DNA from: Streptomyces sp. NBC_01803
Lineage (GTDB): Bacteria > Actinomycetota > Actinomycetes > Streptomycetales > Streptomycetaceae
Length of the DNA: 64,000 nt
Assembly: GCF_035917415.1 (NCBI RefSeq)
Contig: NZ_CP109073.1
Location: 2,746,001-2,810,000 of the forward strand
Reading direction: 5' to 3'
A program made the translations under genes and the position numbers. Each line of letters begins with the position of its first letter. Position 1 is the stretch's first letter. The notes beneath the pieces are model-generated. The model saw only the letters and a program-made list of their open reading frames with translations. It had not been told where the DNA came from and ran no database searches. Below are positions 36,392-46,757 of this stretch, piece after piece.

Positions 36392-37078
36392 TCAGGCCCC
36401 ATATCCCTTGCTCGCACCGGCCCCCTTGACCGGCTTGGCACCGGCCCGCAGATGGGCGGGGACGAGATCGAGGGCGGGTTCCGTGTAGGTGATGGAGACG
36501 ATGTCGTCGCCGACGAACGTGAAGCTCGTCAGCGACGCCAGCGTGCACTGGCGGCTGCGCGGGTCGTGCCACAGCCGCCGGCGTTCGACGAAGCTGCGCA
36601 GGACCCAGATCGGGAGCTGGTGGCTCACGCACACCGCCTCGTGGCCGCGCGCCGCGTCCCGGGCCGTGTCCAGGGCGCCCTTCATCCGAACGACCTGCTC
36701 GATGTACGGCTCGCCCCAGGAGGGGCGGAAGGGATTGCGCAGGAACCGCCAGTTGCCGGGCTTGCGCAGGGCGCCGTCGCCGACGCCGAAGGTCTTGCCC
36801 TGGAAGACGTTGGCCGCCTCGATCAGCCGCCGGTCGGTCGCCGTCTCCAGCCCGTGCGCCGTGGCGATGGGCTCGGCGGTCTCCTGGGCCCGCTCCAGCG
36901 GTGAGGCCACGACGTGGGTGATGTCACGCCCCGCGAGGTGCTCGGCCACCCGCTCGGCCATCCGCCGGCCGAGCTCGGAGAGGTGGAAGTCGGGCAGCCG
37001 GCCGTAGAGCACCCCGGTCGGATTCTCCACCTCACCGTGCCGCACCACATGGACGACCGTCCGCTCGTCGCTGCTCAT
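36392..37078 (-). CDS. Histidine phosphatase-family protein
   Basis: A 228-residue phosphoglycerate-mutase-like protein with the RHGE catalytic motif near the N-terminus (VVRHGEVENPTG) and the second catalytic histidine in AVCVSHQLPIWVL. The family hydrolyses phosphate esters; its substrate here is unknown. The ATG at 37078 is taken, but a GTG at 37147 with a better GGGAGA site would add 23 residues including GDSGDSGDS repeats. It lies between hemL and the cytochrome c genes, a conserved-looking arrangement. Confidence 0.88.
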   Translation of the reverse strand: MSSDERTVVHVVRHGEVENPTGVLYGRLPDFHLSELGRRMAERVAEHLAGRDITHVVASPLERAQETAEPIATAHGLETATDRRLIEAANVFQGKTFGVGDGALRKPGNWRFLRNPFRPSWGEPYIEQVVRMKGALDTARDAARGHEAVCVSHQLPIWVLRSFVERRRLWHDPRSRQCTLASLTSFTFVGDDIVSITYTEPALDLVPAHLRAGAKPVKGAGASKGYGA

Positions 37079-37151
37079 GTCCCCGCTGTCCCCGCTGTCC
37101 CCGCTATCCGTACCCGGTATGTCCGACTGTCCCACGGCGTCGCTCACTGCG

Positions 37152-37175
37152 TCTCCCGCTCTCCCGCTCTCCCGC
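37152..37175 (+). repeat. TCTCCCGC tandem repeat, 3 units
   Basis: Three exact 8-bp units lie in the spacer between hemL (stop at 37179) and the phosphatase gene. They also hold the GGGAGA ribosome-binding site of the alternative phosphatase start (GTG at 37147), so copy number could affect its translation. Confidence 0.6.
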
Positions 37176-37178
37176 TCG

Positions 37179-38498
37179 TCAGGAATTCTCGGCCTCGGCC
37201 GCCGCGCGGGCGGCGGCGGGGAGGGCGGCGGCGATCCGATCCAGAGCCTGTTCGTCGTGGGCCGTCGACACGAACCACGTCTCGAAGGCGGACGGCGGCA
37301 GATAGACGCCGCGCTCCAGCATGGCGTGGAAGAAGGCGGTGTAGCGGAACGCCTCCTGCGCCTTCGCCGAGGCGAAGTCGGTGACCGGCGCCGCGGTGAA
37401 GAAGACCGAGAACATGTTGCCCGCCGCGCTGACCGTGTGCGCCACGCCCTCCTTGGCCAGTGCCTGCCCGACCAGGCCGCGCAGCTCGGCGGCGGTGGCG
37501 TCCAGGCGCGCGTAGGCCGCGTCGTCCAGCAGCCGGAGCTGGGCCAGCCCGGCCGCGGTGGCCACCGGGTTCCCCGACAGGGTGCCCGCCTGGTACACGG
37601 GGCCGGCCGGCGCCAGCCGTCCCATGACGTCGGCGCGCCCACCGAACGCCGCGGCCGGGAAGCCGCCGCCCATCACCTTGCCGAACGTCATCAGGTCGGG
37701 CACCACGCCCTCGATCCCGAACCAGCCCTGCCGGCTGACCCGGAAGCCGGTCATCACCTCGTCGGAGATCAGCAGGGCGCCGTGCGCGGCGCAGAGGTCG
37801 GCCAGGCCCTGGTTGAAGCCGGGCACGGGCGGCACCACGCCCATGTTGCCGGGCACCGCCTCGGTGATGACACAGGCGATCTCGCCGGGGTGCGCCTCGA
37901 ACGCGGCGCGCGCGGCGGCCAGGTCGTTGTACGGCAGCACGACGGTCTCGCCGGCCTGGGCGCCCGTGACGCCGGGGGTGTCAGGCAGGCCGAACGTCGC
38001 GACACCGGAACCGGCGGCGGCCAGCAGCGCGTCCACATGCCCGTGGTAACAGCCGGCGAACTTGACGACCTTGGCCCGGCCGGTGAAGCCACGCGCCAGG
38101 CGGATCGCGGACATCGTCGCCTCGGTGCCCGAGGAGACCAGCCGCACCTGCTCGACCGGGGGCACCCGCGCCACCATCTCCTCGGCCAGCTCGACCTCAC
38201 CGGGGGTCGGGGCACCGAACGACGTGCCGCGGACGGCGGCGGCCCGGACCGCCTCCAGCACGGCCGGGTGCGCGTGACCGAGAATCATTGGGCCCCACGA
38301 ACACACCAGATCCACATATTCCCGGCCATCGGCGTCCGTCAGGTACGGACCCGCACCGGAGACCATGAACCGGGGCGTACCGCCCACCGCGCCGAAGGCG
38401 CGCACCGGAGAGTTCACGCCGCCGGGGGTCACGCGGGCAGCGCGAGCGAAGAGCGTCTGGGAGACTGGGGCTTCGTAGGATTCAGTCACGCGGTCCAT
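37179..38498 (-). CDS. hemL: Glutamate-1-semialdehyde 2,1-aminomutase
   Basis: A 439-residue class III aminotransferase with the PLP lysine at about 274 (TFGKVMGGG), the GHAHP and GTSFGAPT motifs, and an active-site gating region typical of HemL. It converts glutamate-1-semialdehyde to 5-aminolevulinate, the step after HemA, so it supplies the same pathway as the rex-hemACDB operon in this window. The ATG at 38498 is chosen (AGGGGC 8 nt upstream). Confidence 0.95.
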   Translation of the reverse strand: MDRVTESYEAPVSQTLFARAARVTPGGVNSPVRAFGAVGGTPRFMVSGAGPYLTDADGREYVDLVCSWGPMILGHAHPAVLEAVRAAAVRGTSFGAPTPGEVELAEEMVARVPPVEQVRLVSSGTEATMSAIRLARGFTGRAKVVKFAGCYHGHVDALLAAAGSGVATFGLPDTPGVTGAQAGETVVLPYNDLAAARAAFEAHPGEIACVITEAVPGNMGVVPPVPGFNQGLADLCAAHGALLISDEVMTGFRVSRQGWFGIEGVVPDLMTFGKVMGGGFPAAAFGGRADVMGRLAPAGPVYQAGTLSGNPVATAAGLAQLRLLDDAAYARLDATAAELRGLVGQALAKEGVAHTVSAAGNMFSVFFTAAPVTDFASAKAQEAFRYTAFFHAMLERGVYLPPSAFETWFVSTAHDEQALDRIAAALPAAARAAAEAENS

Positions 38499-38755
38499 GG
38501 TGACAGAGCCCCTTACAGCTCGGTGACAGCGCGTTTCGCCGCCGTCTGGAAGGGGAGGTGTCTCAAACGATGATCGGGTCGCGCGGCGGGGGTCGCGAGA
38601 AGTCAGGTGGTGACATGCAGCGCGGTGGCGAAATCGGTGAGGGCACCGAGGGCGTCGGGCCTGAGCCCGTGCCGCGCGCGCGTGGCCGCAGGGGGCGCCA
38701 CCGTCGCAAGGCGGCGGAGAACGGCGATTTCGAGTTCCGTGGCCGAGGCGGACGA

Positions 38756-39190
38756 ATGGCCGTGACATACAAGTACTTCGGGGCGCCCGACGGCGCCACC
38801 GCCGCCCGCGTGCCGCTGTCGATGCGGCCCGAGGAGCTGGGCGGGGACGAGCTGGGACAGGGCATGTTCACCCGGATCAAGCCGGAGACCATGGCCGCCA
38901 TGGTGCTCACCGGTATCGAGGGGATACCCCTGCACCGGGTGCCCCCGCTGGAGCTGGTCGTGCTCCACCCCGACTACGCCGTGGTGAAATTGCCCACAAC
39001 CGTGGTCGACCCGCTGCGCGGGGTCGGTGACGAGACCGTGGGCGCCGCCGCCTTCATCTGGTCCACGGTCCCCGACCGCAGCGGCCCGAGCGACGCCTTC
39101 GGCGTCTACAAGCTCCTCAACGAATGGCAGGACTTCTCCCGCCGTCTGCACGAGGCCGGCCACCAGCCGTACTGCCTGGTCTGGCCCTGA
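38756..39190 (+). CDS. Conserved hypothetical protein
   Basis: A 144-residue soluble protein beginning [20 protein letters not shown], with [19 protein letters not shown] and a Trp-rich C-terminal part. No known domain recognised. The ATG at 38756 is preceded by GAGGCGG; an earlier in-frame start at 38558 would add a low-complexity basic tail that lies over the hemL upstream region. It looks like a genuine conserved streptomycete gene; function unknown. Confidence 0.65.
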   Translation: MAVTYKYFGAPDGATAARVPLSMRPEELGGDELGQGMFTRIKPETMAAMVLTGIEGIPLHRVPPLELVVLHPDYAVVKLPTTVVDPLRGVGDETVGAAAFIWSTVPDRSGPSDAFGVYKLLNEWQDFSRRLHEAGHQPYCLVWP

Positions 39191-39269
39191 CCCCGCTTCG
39201 TGTTCGCGGGTCCGCTGCGGTAGACATGGTTCCCCAGCGACCAGCGAGCTTGAGCGAGGGAGGCGGTCC

Positions 39270-39992
39270 GTGCAGCGCAGGGCACGCAGGGTATTCGTGG
39301 TGGGCGCCGCGCTGGCCGCCGCGGCGGTCTGCGGGCTGACCGCCGGCTGCTCCGCGGAGCTGGGCGGCGCCGGCGGCCCCTCGGGCTCCAGCCGCCCGGG
39401 CGGCACGGCGAACGTGGCCCAGCCCGGCAGATACTCCGGGCTGCCCGAGCCGTGCGGCGCGGTGCCCGACGACACGCTCCGCGAGCTGCTGCCGGGCGGC
39501 GACGCCGAGGCGTACGAGGGCGAGACCGCGGCGACGTTCGACAGCGCGCGCCGCGTCCGCTGCGCGTGGCACACCGTGACCGCGGACGGCAGCCACCGGC
39601 TCTCGGTCGACCTGCAGCGGATCGTCTCCTACGACCCGGCCGTCAGCGACGACGACGAGGCCGAAACCGAGTTCGAGGAGCGGGCGGCGGACGCCGGGAT
39701 CACGGTGGGCGTGCCGGAGAGCCCGGACGACGTGTCCACCCCGCCCGCCGACCCGCTCGCCTCGCGCGCCCTGGATGGCATTGGTCACGTCGCTTTTCTC
39801 GACGACCGGCTGACCAGCGTCGATCCCGGTGAGCGCCGGGACCTCACCCTCGCGTTCCGCAATGCGAACGTTATCGTCACTGTGAACTACGTCGTCTCGA
39901 CCAACGAGGCCGGCGGCGTGCTCGACAACGCGCTGCTTCAACAGCGGATCCAGCAGGTCGCCCGCCAGCTCGCGGGTGGTTTCGACGGTTGA
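39270..39992 (+). CDS. DUF3558-like lipoprotein
   Basis: A 240-residue lipoprotein (LTAGC lipobox near residue 27) with the DUF3558 pattern: a cysteine in LPEPCGAVPDDTL, another in RVRCAWH, and acidic loops. Function unknown. GTG at 39270 has GGGAGG upstream. A related lipoprotein gene follows, suggesting a duplicated pair. Confidence 0.8.
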   Translation: MQRRARRVFVVGAALAAAAVCGLTAGCSAELGGAGGPSGSSRPGGTANVAQPGRYSGLPEPCGAVPDDTLRELLPGGDAEAYEGETAATFDSARRVRCAWHTVTADGSHRLSVDLQRIVSYDPAVSDDDEAETEFEERAADAGITVGVPESPDDVSTPPADPLASRALDGIGHVAFLDDRLTSVDPGERRDLTLAFRNANVIVTVNYVVSTNEAGGVLDNALLQQRIQQVARQLAGGFDG

Positions 39993-40074
39993 GCGCGCGC
40001 CACGGCCGGGCCCCAACGGCCCGCGGGCGTACCGTGACCCGCACAATGACCCGTCACTGGAGCGAAGAAACACC

Positions 40075-40830
40075 ATGAACCGCACCTCCTCCCGACTCGC
40101 CATCCGCACGCTGGCCTGGGCCGCCGTGCCCGTCCTGTTCGCCGCCGGCTGCTCGTCGTCCTCCTCCGAATCCGGCGAGGACACCGCCGACGACGCTCCG
40201 CGGAGCGTCGCGCCCACGCCCGAGCCGGTCAGATTCACCGAGCTGCCCGACGCCTGCTCGGTGCTGGGCGAGGACGTCGTCGGGGACGTGGTCCCCGAGG
40301 CCGACCCCGCGGAGGGCGAGACCCTCACCGCCTCGGACACCGAGACGTCCGGCGCCTGCCTGTGGAGCGGCCTGGACGAGTACCAGTTCCGCTCCCTCAC
40401 CGTCGCCCTGCGGCGCTTCGACTCGGACGTGGCGCTGGGCAGCGGCGACGAGCGTGCCGACGAGTACCTCCAGCAGATGGTCGAGGAGGTCACCGGCGAC
40501 GAGGCCAACGCCGACGTCGAGACGGCCGCGCTGGCGGAGACCGGTGACGCGGCCACCTCGGTCGGCTACACCGTGGTCAAGGAGTCCGAGGAGGAGGGCG
40601 AGCAGGAGTACCGCCAGCAGCGGATCGTCGCCCGCACCGGCAACCTCGTCCTCACCCTGGACTACTCCGGCGCCGGCTTCGAGGGCGACGACATGCCGGG
40701 CGCCGACGACATCAAGGCGGGCGCGGAGACGGCCGCCCACGAGGCGGTCACGACCGTGAACGCCGCGGCGGACGAGGGCCACCAGGACGAGGGCCACCAG
40801 GAGAAGCCGAGCGACGGCGGCGACGCCTGA
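40075..40830 (+). CDS. DUF3558-like lipoprotein, paralogue of the preceding gene
   Basis: A 251-residue lipoprotein (FAAGC lipobox) with the same cysteine layout as its neighbour (ELPDACSVLG, ACLWSGL) but low identity, and acidic, repetitive ends (GHQDEGHQE). It ends near a converging lysS gene. Function unknown. Tandem duplication with divergence is the simplest explanation for the pair. Confidence 0.8.
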   Translation: MNRTSSRLAIRTLAWAAVPVLFAAGCSSSSSESGEDTADDAPRSVAPTPEPVRFTELPDACSVLGEDVVGDVVPEADPAEGETLTASDTETSGACLWSGLDEYQFRSLTVALRRFDSDVALGSGDERADEYLQQMVEEVTGDEANADVETAALAETGDAATSVGYTVVKESEEEGEQEYRQQRIVARTGNLVLTLDYSGAGFEGDDMPGADDIKAGAETAAHEAVTTVNAAADEGHQDEGHQEKPSDGGDA

Positions 40831-40861
40831 TCGCCGGCTCCCCCTCGGGCCCGGAGCGGCT

Positions 40862-42568
40862 TCAGCCCCCCAGCAGCGCGCGCACCCGGTCCGCCCCGAC
40901 CGCGAGCAGCAGGGTCGGGAGCCTGGGGCCCGTGTCGCGGCCGATCAGCAGCCGGTACAGCAGCGCGAAGAAGCCGCGCTGCGCCGCCTTCAGCTCCGGC
41001 GTCGGCTTGGCGTCGGGCGACAGCCCGGCCTGGATCTTCGGCACGCCGTAGACCAGAGCGGTCAGCCCGTCCAGTGACCAGTGGTCCCCCAGGCCGGCCA
41101 GCAGCAGCCGCAGCGACTCCCGCCGCGACTCGTCCAGCGACGCCAACAGCTCGGCGTCCGGCTCCTCCCGGACCCGGGTGCGGGACTCCGCGGGCATCTG
41201 GGTCTCGACCCAGCGCGCCGCGCGGTCCAGGCGCGGCCGGGTCTCGGCCAGGGAACGGACCGGGTGCTCCGGGTCCAGCTCGCCGAGAATCCGCAGCGTC
41301 TGCTCCTCGTCCCCGGTGGTGATGTCCACCACCGAGGCCAGCATCCGGTACGGCAACGGGCGCGGCGTCGCGGGCAGCTCACCGGCCGCCGTGCGCACCG
41401 CCCGCGCGTGGGCGGCGACGTCCGCCGGCTGGGCGGTGCCGTCGGCGACCTTGCGACCGAGCGCGTCCCACTCGTCGTAGGTGCGCTGGATCTCGCCGTC
41501 GAAGGAGATCTTGAACGACTGGTTCGGCCGCCGCCGCGCGTACAGCCAGCGCAGCACCGGGGCCTCCATGATCTCCAGGGCGTCGGCCGCGATCGGCACC
41601 CCGCCCTTGGAGCTGGACATCTTCGACATACCGCTGATACCGACGAAGGCGTACATCGGGCCGATCGGCTGCCGCCCGCCGAAGATCTCCGACACAAGCT
41701 GCCCGCCGACGACCCAGGACGAGCCCGGGGAGTGGTGATCGACGCCGGACGGCTCGAAGATCACGCCCTCGTACGCCCACCGCATCGGCCAGTCCACCTT
41801 CCACACCAGCTTGCCGCCGTTGTACTCCGACAGCTTCACCGTCTCCTCGTGGCCGCACTCGCACCCGTAGCTCAGCTCGGTGGTGTCGTCGTCGTACGAC
41901 GTGACCGTGGTGAGGTCCCGGCCGCACACCGCGCAGTACGGCTTGTACGGGTAGTACCCGGCGCCACCCGCGCTGCCGTCGTCCTCGCTCGCCGCGCCGG
42001 AGCCCTCGACGGCCGCCTGCTCGGTCTCGTCCGCCGGCTCGGGGGCCCGCTCGGCCTGCTTGGTCCGGTACCGCGCGAGGACCGCGTCGATCCGGCGGCG
42101 CTCGCGCATCGCGAACAGGATCTGCTCACGGTAGACGCCCGAGGTGTACCGCTCGGTCTGACTGATCGCCCGGACCTCGATGCCCAACTCGGCCAGCGCG
42201 GCCACCATCGGCGCCTTGAAGTGCTCGGCCCAGGTCGCGTACGGGCTGCCGGGCGGGGCCGGGACGGCGGTCAGCGGCTTGCCGATGTGCTCGCTCCACG
42301 ACGGGTCGACCCCGGCCGGGACCTTGCGGAAGCGGTCGTAGTCGTCCCAGGACAGCAGATGCTCGCAGGGGACGCCGCGCCGCTTGATCTCGTCCGCGAC
42401 GAGGTGCGGGACCATGACCTCCCGCAGGTTGCCGAGGTGGATCGGGCCCGAGGGGCTGAGGCCCGAGGCGCAGACGACCGGTTTCCCCGGGGCGCGGCGC
42501 TCCGCCTCGGCGATGACCTCGTCTGCGAGTCGGGAGACCCAGTCGGTCTCGGGGGTCGTCTGGCCCAC
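40862..42568 (-). CDS. lysS: Class I lysyl-tRNA synthetase
   Basis: A 568-residue class I LysRS: the HIGH-type motif HLGN (44-47), KMSSSKGG (about residue 315) and a zinc-ribbon-like insert CAVCGRDLTTV...CECG. It charges tRNA-Lys by the rare class I fold instead of the usual class II enzyme. The GTG at 42568 has GAAGGAAG upstream. It is divergent to argS, another class I synthetase; the two have a 106-bp gap. Confidence 0.93.
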   Translation of the reverse strand: MGQTTPETDWVSRLADEVIAEAERRAPGKPVVCASGLSPSGPIHLGNLREVMVPHLVADEIKRRGVPCEHLLSWDDYDRFRKVPAGVDPSWSEHIGKPLTAVPAPPGSPYATWAEHFKAPMVAALAELGIEVRAISQTERYTSGVYREQILFAMRERRRIDAVLARYRTKQAERAPEPADETEQAAVEGSGAASEDDGSAGGAGYYPYKPYCAVCGRDLTTVTSYDDDTTELSYGCECGHEETVKLSEYNGGKLVWKVDWPMRWAYEGVIFEPSGVDHHSPGSSWVVGGQLVSEIFGGRQPIGPMYAFVGISGMSKMSSSKGGVPIAADALEIMEAPVLRWLYARRRPNQSFKISFDGEIQRTYDEWDALGRKVADGTAQPADVAAHARAVRTAAGELPATPRPLPYRMLASVVDITTGDEEQTLRILGELDPEHPVRSLAETRPRLDRAARWVETQMPAESRTRVREEPDAELLASLDESRRESLRLLLAGLGDHWSLDGLTALVYGVPKIQAGLSPDAKPTPELKAAQRGFFALLYRLLIGRDTGPRLPTLLLAVGADRVRALLGG

Positions 42569-42674
42569 GGTTCGGCACTTCCTTCGTTGACGGAATGTCG
42601 GTGCCATTCTTCCACCCCGTCCACGCTGTCCTTCCACCCGAAAACGGCTCGACGCACCGTGGGATACTTCCGTC

Positions 42675-44444
42675 ATGACCCCGGTCCCCTCCCTCACCAC
42701 CGCCGTCCACCAGCGCCTCTCCGACGCGCTGGCCGCCGCGCTGCCCGAGTCCGCCGCCGACGCGGACCCGTTGCTGCGCCGCAGCGACCGGGCGGACCTC
42801 CAGGCGAACGGGCTGCTGGCGCTGGCCAAGCGGCTCAAGGGGAACCCGCGCGAGCTGGCCGGGCGCGTGGTCGGGGAGGTCGACACGACCGGGCTGATCC
42901 AGGAGATCGAGATCTCCGGGCCCGGCTTCCTCAACATCACGGTCAGCGACGCCGCGATCGTGGCGACGCTGGCCGCCCGGGCCGCCGACGACCGGCTCGG
43001 CGTGCCGTACGCCGAGCGGCCCGGCACGATGATCGTCGAGTACTCGCAGCCGAACGTCGCCAAGGAGATGCACGTCGGCCACCTGCGGGGCACGGTGATC
43101 GGTGACGCGCTGGTGCGGATCATGGAGTTCCGTGGCGAGAAGGTGATCCGGCGCAACCACATCGGCGACTGGGGCACCCAGTTCGGGATGCTGATCCAGT
43201 ATCTGATCGAGCACCCGCACGAGTTGGACCACGACGCGGAGGGCACGGAGAGCGGCGACGCGGCCATGTCGCGGCTCAACCGGCTCTACAAGGCGTCGCG
43301 CGCGGTCTTCGACTCCGACCCCGGGTTCAAGGACCGGGCGCGCGGGCGGGTGGTGGACCTCCAGGCCGGCGACCCCGAGACCCGGGCGCTGTGGCAGAAG
43401 ATCGTGGACGAGTCGAAGATCTACTTCAACGCGGTCTACCAGCGGCTCGACGTCCTCCTCACCGACGAGGACGTGGTCGGCGAGTCCGCCTACAACGACG
43501 ACCTGGCCACGTTGGCACGGGAGTTGGAAGAGTCCGGCGTCGCCGTGCGGTCGGACGGCGCGCTGTGCGTGTTCTTCGACGACGTCAAGGGCCCCGACGA
43601 CCGGCCCGTTCCACTGATCGTGCGGAAGGCGGACGGCGGCTTCGGGTACGCGGCGACCGACCTGGCCGCCATCCGGGACCGGATCGGCACGCTGCACGCC
43701 GACACCATGCTGTACATCGTGGACGCCCGGCAGTCGCTGCACTTCAAGATGGTCTTCGAGACCGCCCGGCGGGCCGGCTGGCTGCCGGACGGCGTGGCGC
43801 ACCACCTGGCGTTCGGCACGGTCCTGGGCAAGGACGGCAAGCCGTTCAAGACCCGGTCGGGCGAGTCGGTCCGGCTGATGGACCTGCTGGACGAGGCGGT
43901 CGAGCGGGCGGCCGGGGTCGTCGCGGAGAAGGCGCGCGACCTCGACGAGGCCGAGGTCCTGGAGCGGTCGACCGAGGTGGGCGTCGGTGCCGTGAAGTAC
44001 GCCGACCTGTCGACGTCCCGGACCAAGGACTACATCTTCGACCTGGACCGGATGGTCTCGCTCAGCGGCAACACCAGCGTCTACCTCCAGTACGCCTACG
44101 CCCGGATCCAGTCCATCCTGCGCCGGGCGGCCGGGCAGGAGGGCGCCCGGGCCGCGGCCCATCCGGAGCTGCCGCTGGCCCCGGCGGAGCGGGCGCTCGG
44201 ACTGCATCTGGACGAGTTCGCCGCGACGATCGGGGACGTGGCGCAGACGTACGAGCCGCACCGGCTCGCCGCATATCTGTACACGCTGGCCTCGCACTAC
44301 ACGACGTTCTACGACCAGTGCCCGGTGCTGCGGGCCGACGACACCGCCACCATGGAGAACCGGCTGTTCCTGTGCGAGCTGACCGCCCGCACCCTGCGCC
44401 AGGGCATGGCGCTGCTGGGCATCCACACGCCCGAGCGGCTCTAA
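42675..44444 (+). CDS. argS: Arginyl-tRNA synthetase
   Basis: A 589-residue class I ArgRS with HVGHLRGT (HIGH motif, about 133-140), the N-terminal Add-1 domain, and a C-terminal anticodon-binding DALR domain ([20 protein letters not shown]). It attaches arginine to tRNA-Arg. ATG at 42675. Its TAA stop overlaps the stop of the converging serine hydrolase gene by 4 nt. Confidence 0.95.
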   Translation: MTPVPSLTTAVHQRLSDALAAALPESAADADPLLRRSDRADLQANGLLALAKRLKGNPRELAGRVVGEVDTTGLIQEIEISGPGFLNITVSDAAIVATLAARAADDRLGVPYAERPGTMIVEYSQPNVAKEMHVGHLRGTVIGDALVRIMEFRGEKVIRRNHIGDWGTQFGMLIQYLIEHPHELDHDAEGTESGDAAMSRLNRLYKASRAVFDSDPGFKDRARGRVVDLQAGDPETRALWQKIVDESKIYFNAVYQRLDVLLTDEDVVGESAYNDDLATLARELEESGVAVRSDGALCVFFDDVKGPDDRPVPLIVRKADGGFGYAATDLAAIRDRIGTLHADTMLYIVDARQSLHFKMVFETARRAGWLPDGVAHHLAFGTVLGKDGKPFKTRSGESVRLMDLLDEAVERAAGVVAEKARDLDEAEVLERSTEVGVGAVKYADLSTSRTKDYIFDLDRMVSLSGNTSVYLQYAYARIQSILRRAAGQEGARAAAHPELPLAPAERALGLHLDEFAATIGDVAQTYEPHRLAAYLYTLASHYTTFYDQCPVLRADDTATMENRLFLCELTARTLRQGMALLGIHTPERL

Positions 44445-45487
44445 CGCCCGAGGGCCCGCGCCAGTTCGCGGGCGACGGCCCGGCGGTAGGCGCTGTCCGT
44501 ACCCCGGGCGCGCGTCGGGTGCACGCGGTTGGTCAGCAGCACCAGCAGCGCGCCCGTGGCCGGGTCCGCGACCAGGCTGGTCCCGGTGAACCCGGTGTGG
44601 CCGAACGCGGTCGGTGACGCCAGCTCGCCCATCCAGCCCGGCTGGTCGAGCTGCCAGCCCAGGCCCTCGCCCAGCATGGTCCGCGTCCACGTCTCCGCGA
44701 GGACGCGGACCGGCCCGTACCGTCCGCCGTCGAGCATCGTCTGCGTGAGGACGGCGAGGTCGCGGGCGGTGGAGAAGAGCCCGGCGTGACCGGCGACGCC
44801 GCCGAGGTGGTGGGCGTTCTCGTCGTGGACCGTGCCGCGCACCATGCCGCGTCCGGTCCAGGGCTGGTCCTCGGTGGCGGCGATCCGGTGCCGCGCGGCC
44901 GGGTCCGGGCGGTAGCCGGTGTCGGCCATGCCGAGCGGCCCGGTGATCAGCTCCGCCACCAGCTCGTCCAGCGGCTGCCCCGCGACCCGCTCCAGCGCGT
45001 CCCCGAGAACGATGAACCCGAGGTCGGAGTAGACCCGGCGGCCCGGCGTCAGCGGCTGGGCGGCGATGGCGGCCAGCCGGGCCGCGTTGTCCGGGTACGG
45101 GCCGAGATCGATCTCGGCCGGCAGCCCGCTGGTGTGGGTGAGCAGCGCCCGCGCCGTCACACCGCGCCAGAGCGGCGCGTCGAGGCCGAGCGCGCCCCGT
45201 TCGGCCAGGCACACCGCCGCGGTGGCGGTGAACAGCTTGGACAGCGACGCGATGTCGAAGACCGTGTCCGGGGCCATCGGCACCGGCTCGCCGCCCCCGT
45301 GACAGACGGCCCAGCCGCGCGCCGCACGTGCCACGACGACGCCGTGGCGGGCGGCGAGCAGCACGAACCCGGGATACGACGGCTCCGGCCCGGCCATGAA
45401 CGCCTCGGCGGCGGGCACCAGCCGCGCGACCCCCTCGGCCGACAGCCCGGCCTCGCGCGGGGCGCCGTCGCGCAGGACCGGGCTCAT
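44441..45487 (-). CDS. Beta-lactamase-fold serine hydrolase
   Basis: A 348-residue class C beta-lactamase/esterase-like protein with SxxK in [13 protein letters not shown], YxN-position YSDLGF and the HTG motif in [10 protein letters not shown]. Unlike secreted penicillin-binding proteins it has no signal peptide, so it is likely cytoplasmic. The ATG at 45487 overlaps the SDR stop (ATGA), making a three-gene unit with the SDR and the YnfA-like gene. Substrate unknown. Confidence 0.85.
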   Translation of the reverse strand: MSPVLRDGAPREAGLSAEGVARLVPAAEAFMAGPEPSYPGFVLLAARHGVVVARAARGWAVCHGGGEPVPMAPDTVFDIASLSKLFTATAAVCLAERGALGLDAPLWRGVTARALLTHTSGLPAEIDLGPYPDNAARLAAIAAQPLTPGRRVYSDLGFIVLGDALERVAGQPLDELVAELITGPLGMADTGYRPDPAARHRIAATEDQPWTGRGMVRGTVHDENAHHLGGVAGHAGLFSTARDLAVLTQTMLDGGRYGPVRVLAETWTRTMLGEGLGWQLDQPGWMGELASPTAFGHTGFTGTSLVADPATGALLVLLTNRVHPTRARGTDSAYRRAVARELARALGR

Positions 45488-46239
45488 GCCTCGCGGTGGA
45501 CCTTCGTGTGGGACGCCTGGGCGCGCGGGCGGACGACGAGCAGGTCGATGTTGACGTGCGGCGGGCGGGTGACCGCCCAGGTGATGGTGTCCGCGATGTC
45601 GTCGGCGGTCAGCGGCTCGGCGACGCCCTCGTACACCTTGGCCGCGCGCGCCTCGTCGCCCTTGAAGCGGGTGAGGGAGAACTCGTCGGTGCGGACCATG
45701 CCGGGCGCGATCTCGACCACCCGGACCGGTCGGCCGACGATCTCCAGCCGCAGCGTCTCGGCCAGCACGTGCGCGCCGTGCTTGGCGGCGGCGTATCCGG
45801 CGCCGCCCTCGTACGTGCCGTGCCCGGCCGTCGAGGTCACCACCAGCACGGTCCCGGCGCCGGACGCGGTCAGCGCGGGCAGCAGCGCCTGGGTCATGTG
45901 CAGCACGCCCAGGACGTTGACCTCGTACATCGCCCGCCAGTCGGCGGGGTCGCCGTCGGCCACGGAGTCCAGGCCGAACGCGCCGCCCGCGTTGTTCACC
46001 AGCACGTCGCAGGCGCCGAGCGTGGTGGCGAAGGCGTCGACGGCGGCCCGGTCGGTGACGTCGAGGGCGTGCGCCTCGGCGTGCTGCCCGGCCCCCCGCA
46101 GCTCGTCGGCCAGCGCCGCGATCCGGTCGGCGCGGCGGGCGGTGAGGACCACCCGGTACCCCGCCCCGGCCAGCCGCCGCGCGGCGGCGGCCCCGATTCC
46201 GCTGCTGGCTCCGGTGATGACGGCGGTGCGGGTGCTCAC
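45484..46239 (-). CDS. SDR-family NAD(P)-dependent oxidoreductase
   Basis: A 251-residue classical short-chain dehydrogenase with the cofactor motif GASSGIGAA (about 10-18), NNAG (about 86-89), and the catalytic Ser, Tyr and Lys in STAGHGTYEGGAGYAAAKH. A basic residue after the glycine motif (TARRADR) suggests NADP. Substrate unknown. GTG start at 46239. Confidence 0.9.
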   Translation of the reverse strand: MSTRTAVITGASSGIGAAAARRLAGAGYRVVLTARRADRIAALADELRGAGQHAEAHALDVTDRAAVDAFATTLGACDVLVNNAGGAFGLDSVADGDPADWRAMYEVNVLGVLHMTQALLPALTASGAGTVLVVTSTAGHGTYEGGAGYAAAKHGAHVLAETLRLEIVGRPVRVVEIAPGMVRTDEFSLTRFKGDEARAAKVYEGVAEPLTADDIADTITWAVTRPPHVNIDLLVVRPRAQASHTKVHREA

Positions 46240-46266
46240 GGTGTGCCTCCTGTGGTTCCGCCCCGA

Positions 46267-46605
46267 TCAGCGTGTACGGGGCACATACATGATGACGGCC
46301 ACCCCGACGAGGCAGATCAACGCCCCGAGCACATCCCACCGATCGGGCCGGAACCCGTCCGCGACCACCCCCCAGGCGAGCGACCCGGCGACGAAGACAC
46401 CCCCGTAGGCGGCGAGGATCCGCCCGAAGGCGGCATCGGGCTGAAGCGTGGCGACAAACCCGTACACCCCGAGCGCGACCACCCCCGCCCCGGCCCAGAT
46501 CCACCCCCGGTGCTCCCGCACCCCCTGCCAGACGAGCCAGGCCCCACCGATCTCGCAGAGCGCGGCGAGCACGAAGAGGAGAAGAGACCGCAGAACGCCC
46601 ACCAC
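46267..46605 (-). CDS. YnfA-family small membrane protein
   Basis: A 112-residue protein with four helices; the YnfA (UPF0060) pattern [18 protein letters not shown] and [16 protein letters not shown] is clear. The family resembles small multidrug resistance transporters but its role is unsettled. GTG at 46605; the 27-nt gap to the SDR gene suggests one transcript. Confidence 0.9.
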   Translation of the reverse strand: MVGVLRSLLLFVLAALCEIGGAWLVWQGVREHRGWIWAGAGVVALGVYGFVATLQPDAAFGRILAAYGGVFVAGSLAWGVVADGFRPDRWDVLGALICLVGVAVIMYVPRTR

Positions 46606-46757
46606 GCCACCCTACGGCGCGCCCGCTCCGGGGTTTTCCGCCACCCGCCCGGTTCGGGGGAGGTGGTGACGGTGACCTTCGATGGGTGGGGGCCACCGGC
46701 CGAACCCGGCCACCGGGGCCGGGAAAGGACGGGCGTGCGGGTGGGGGAAACCCCGCG

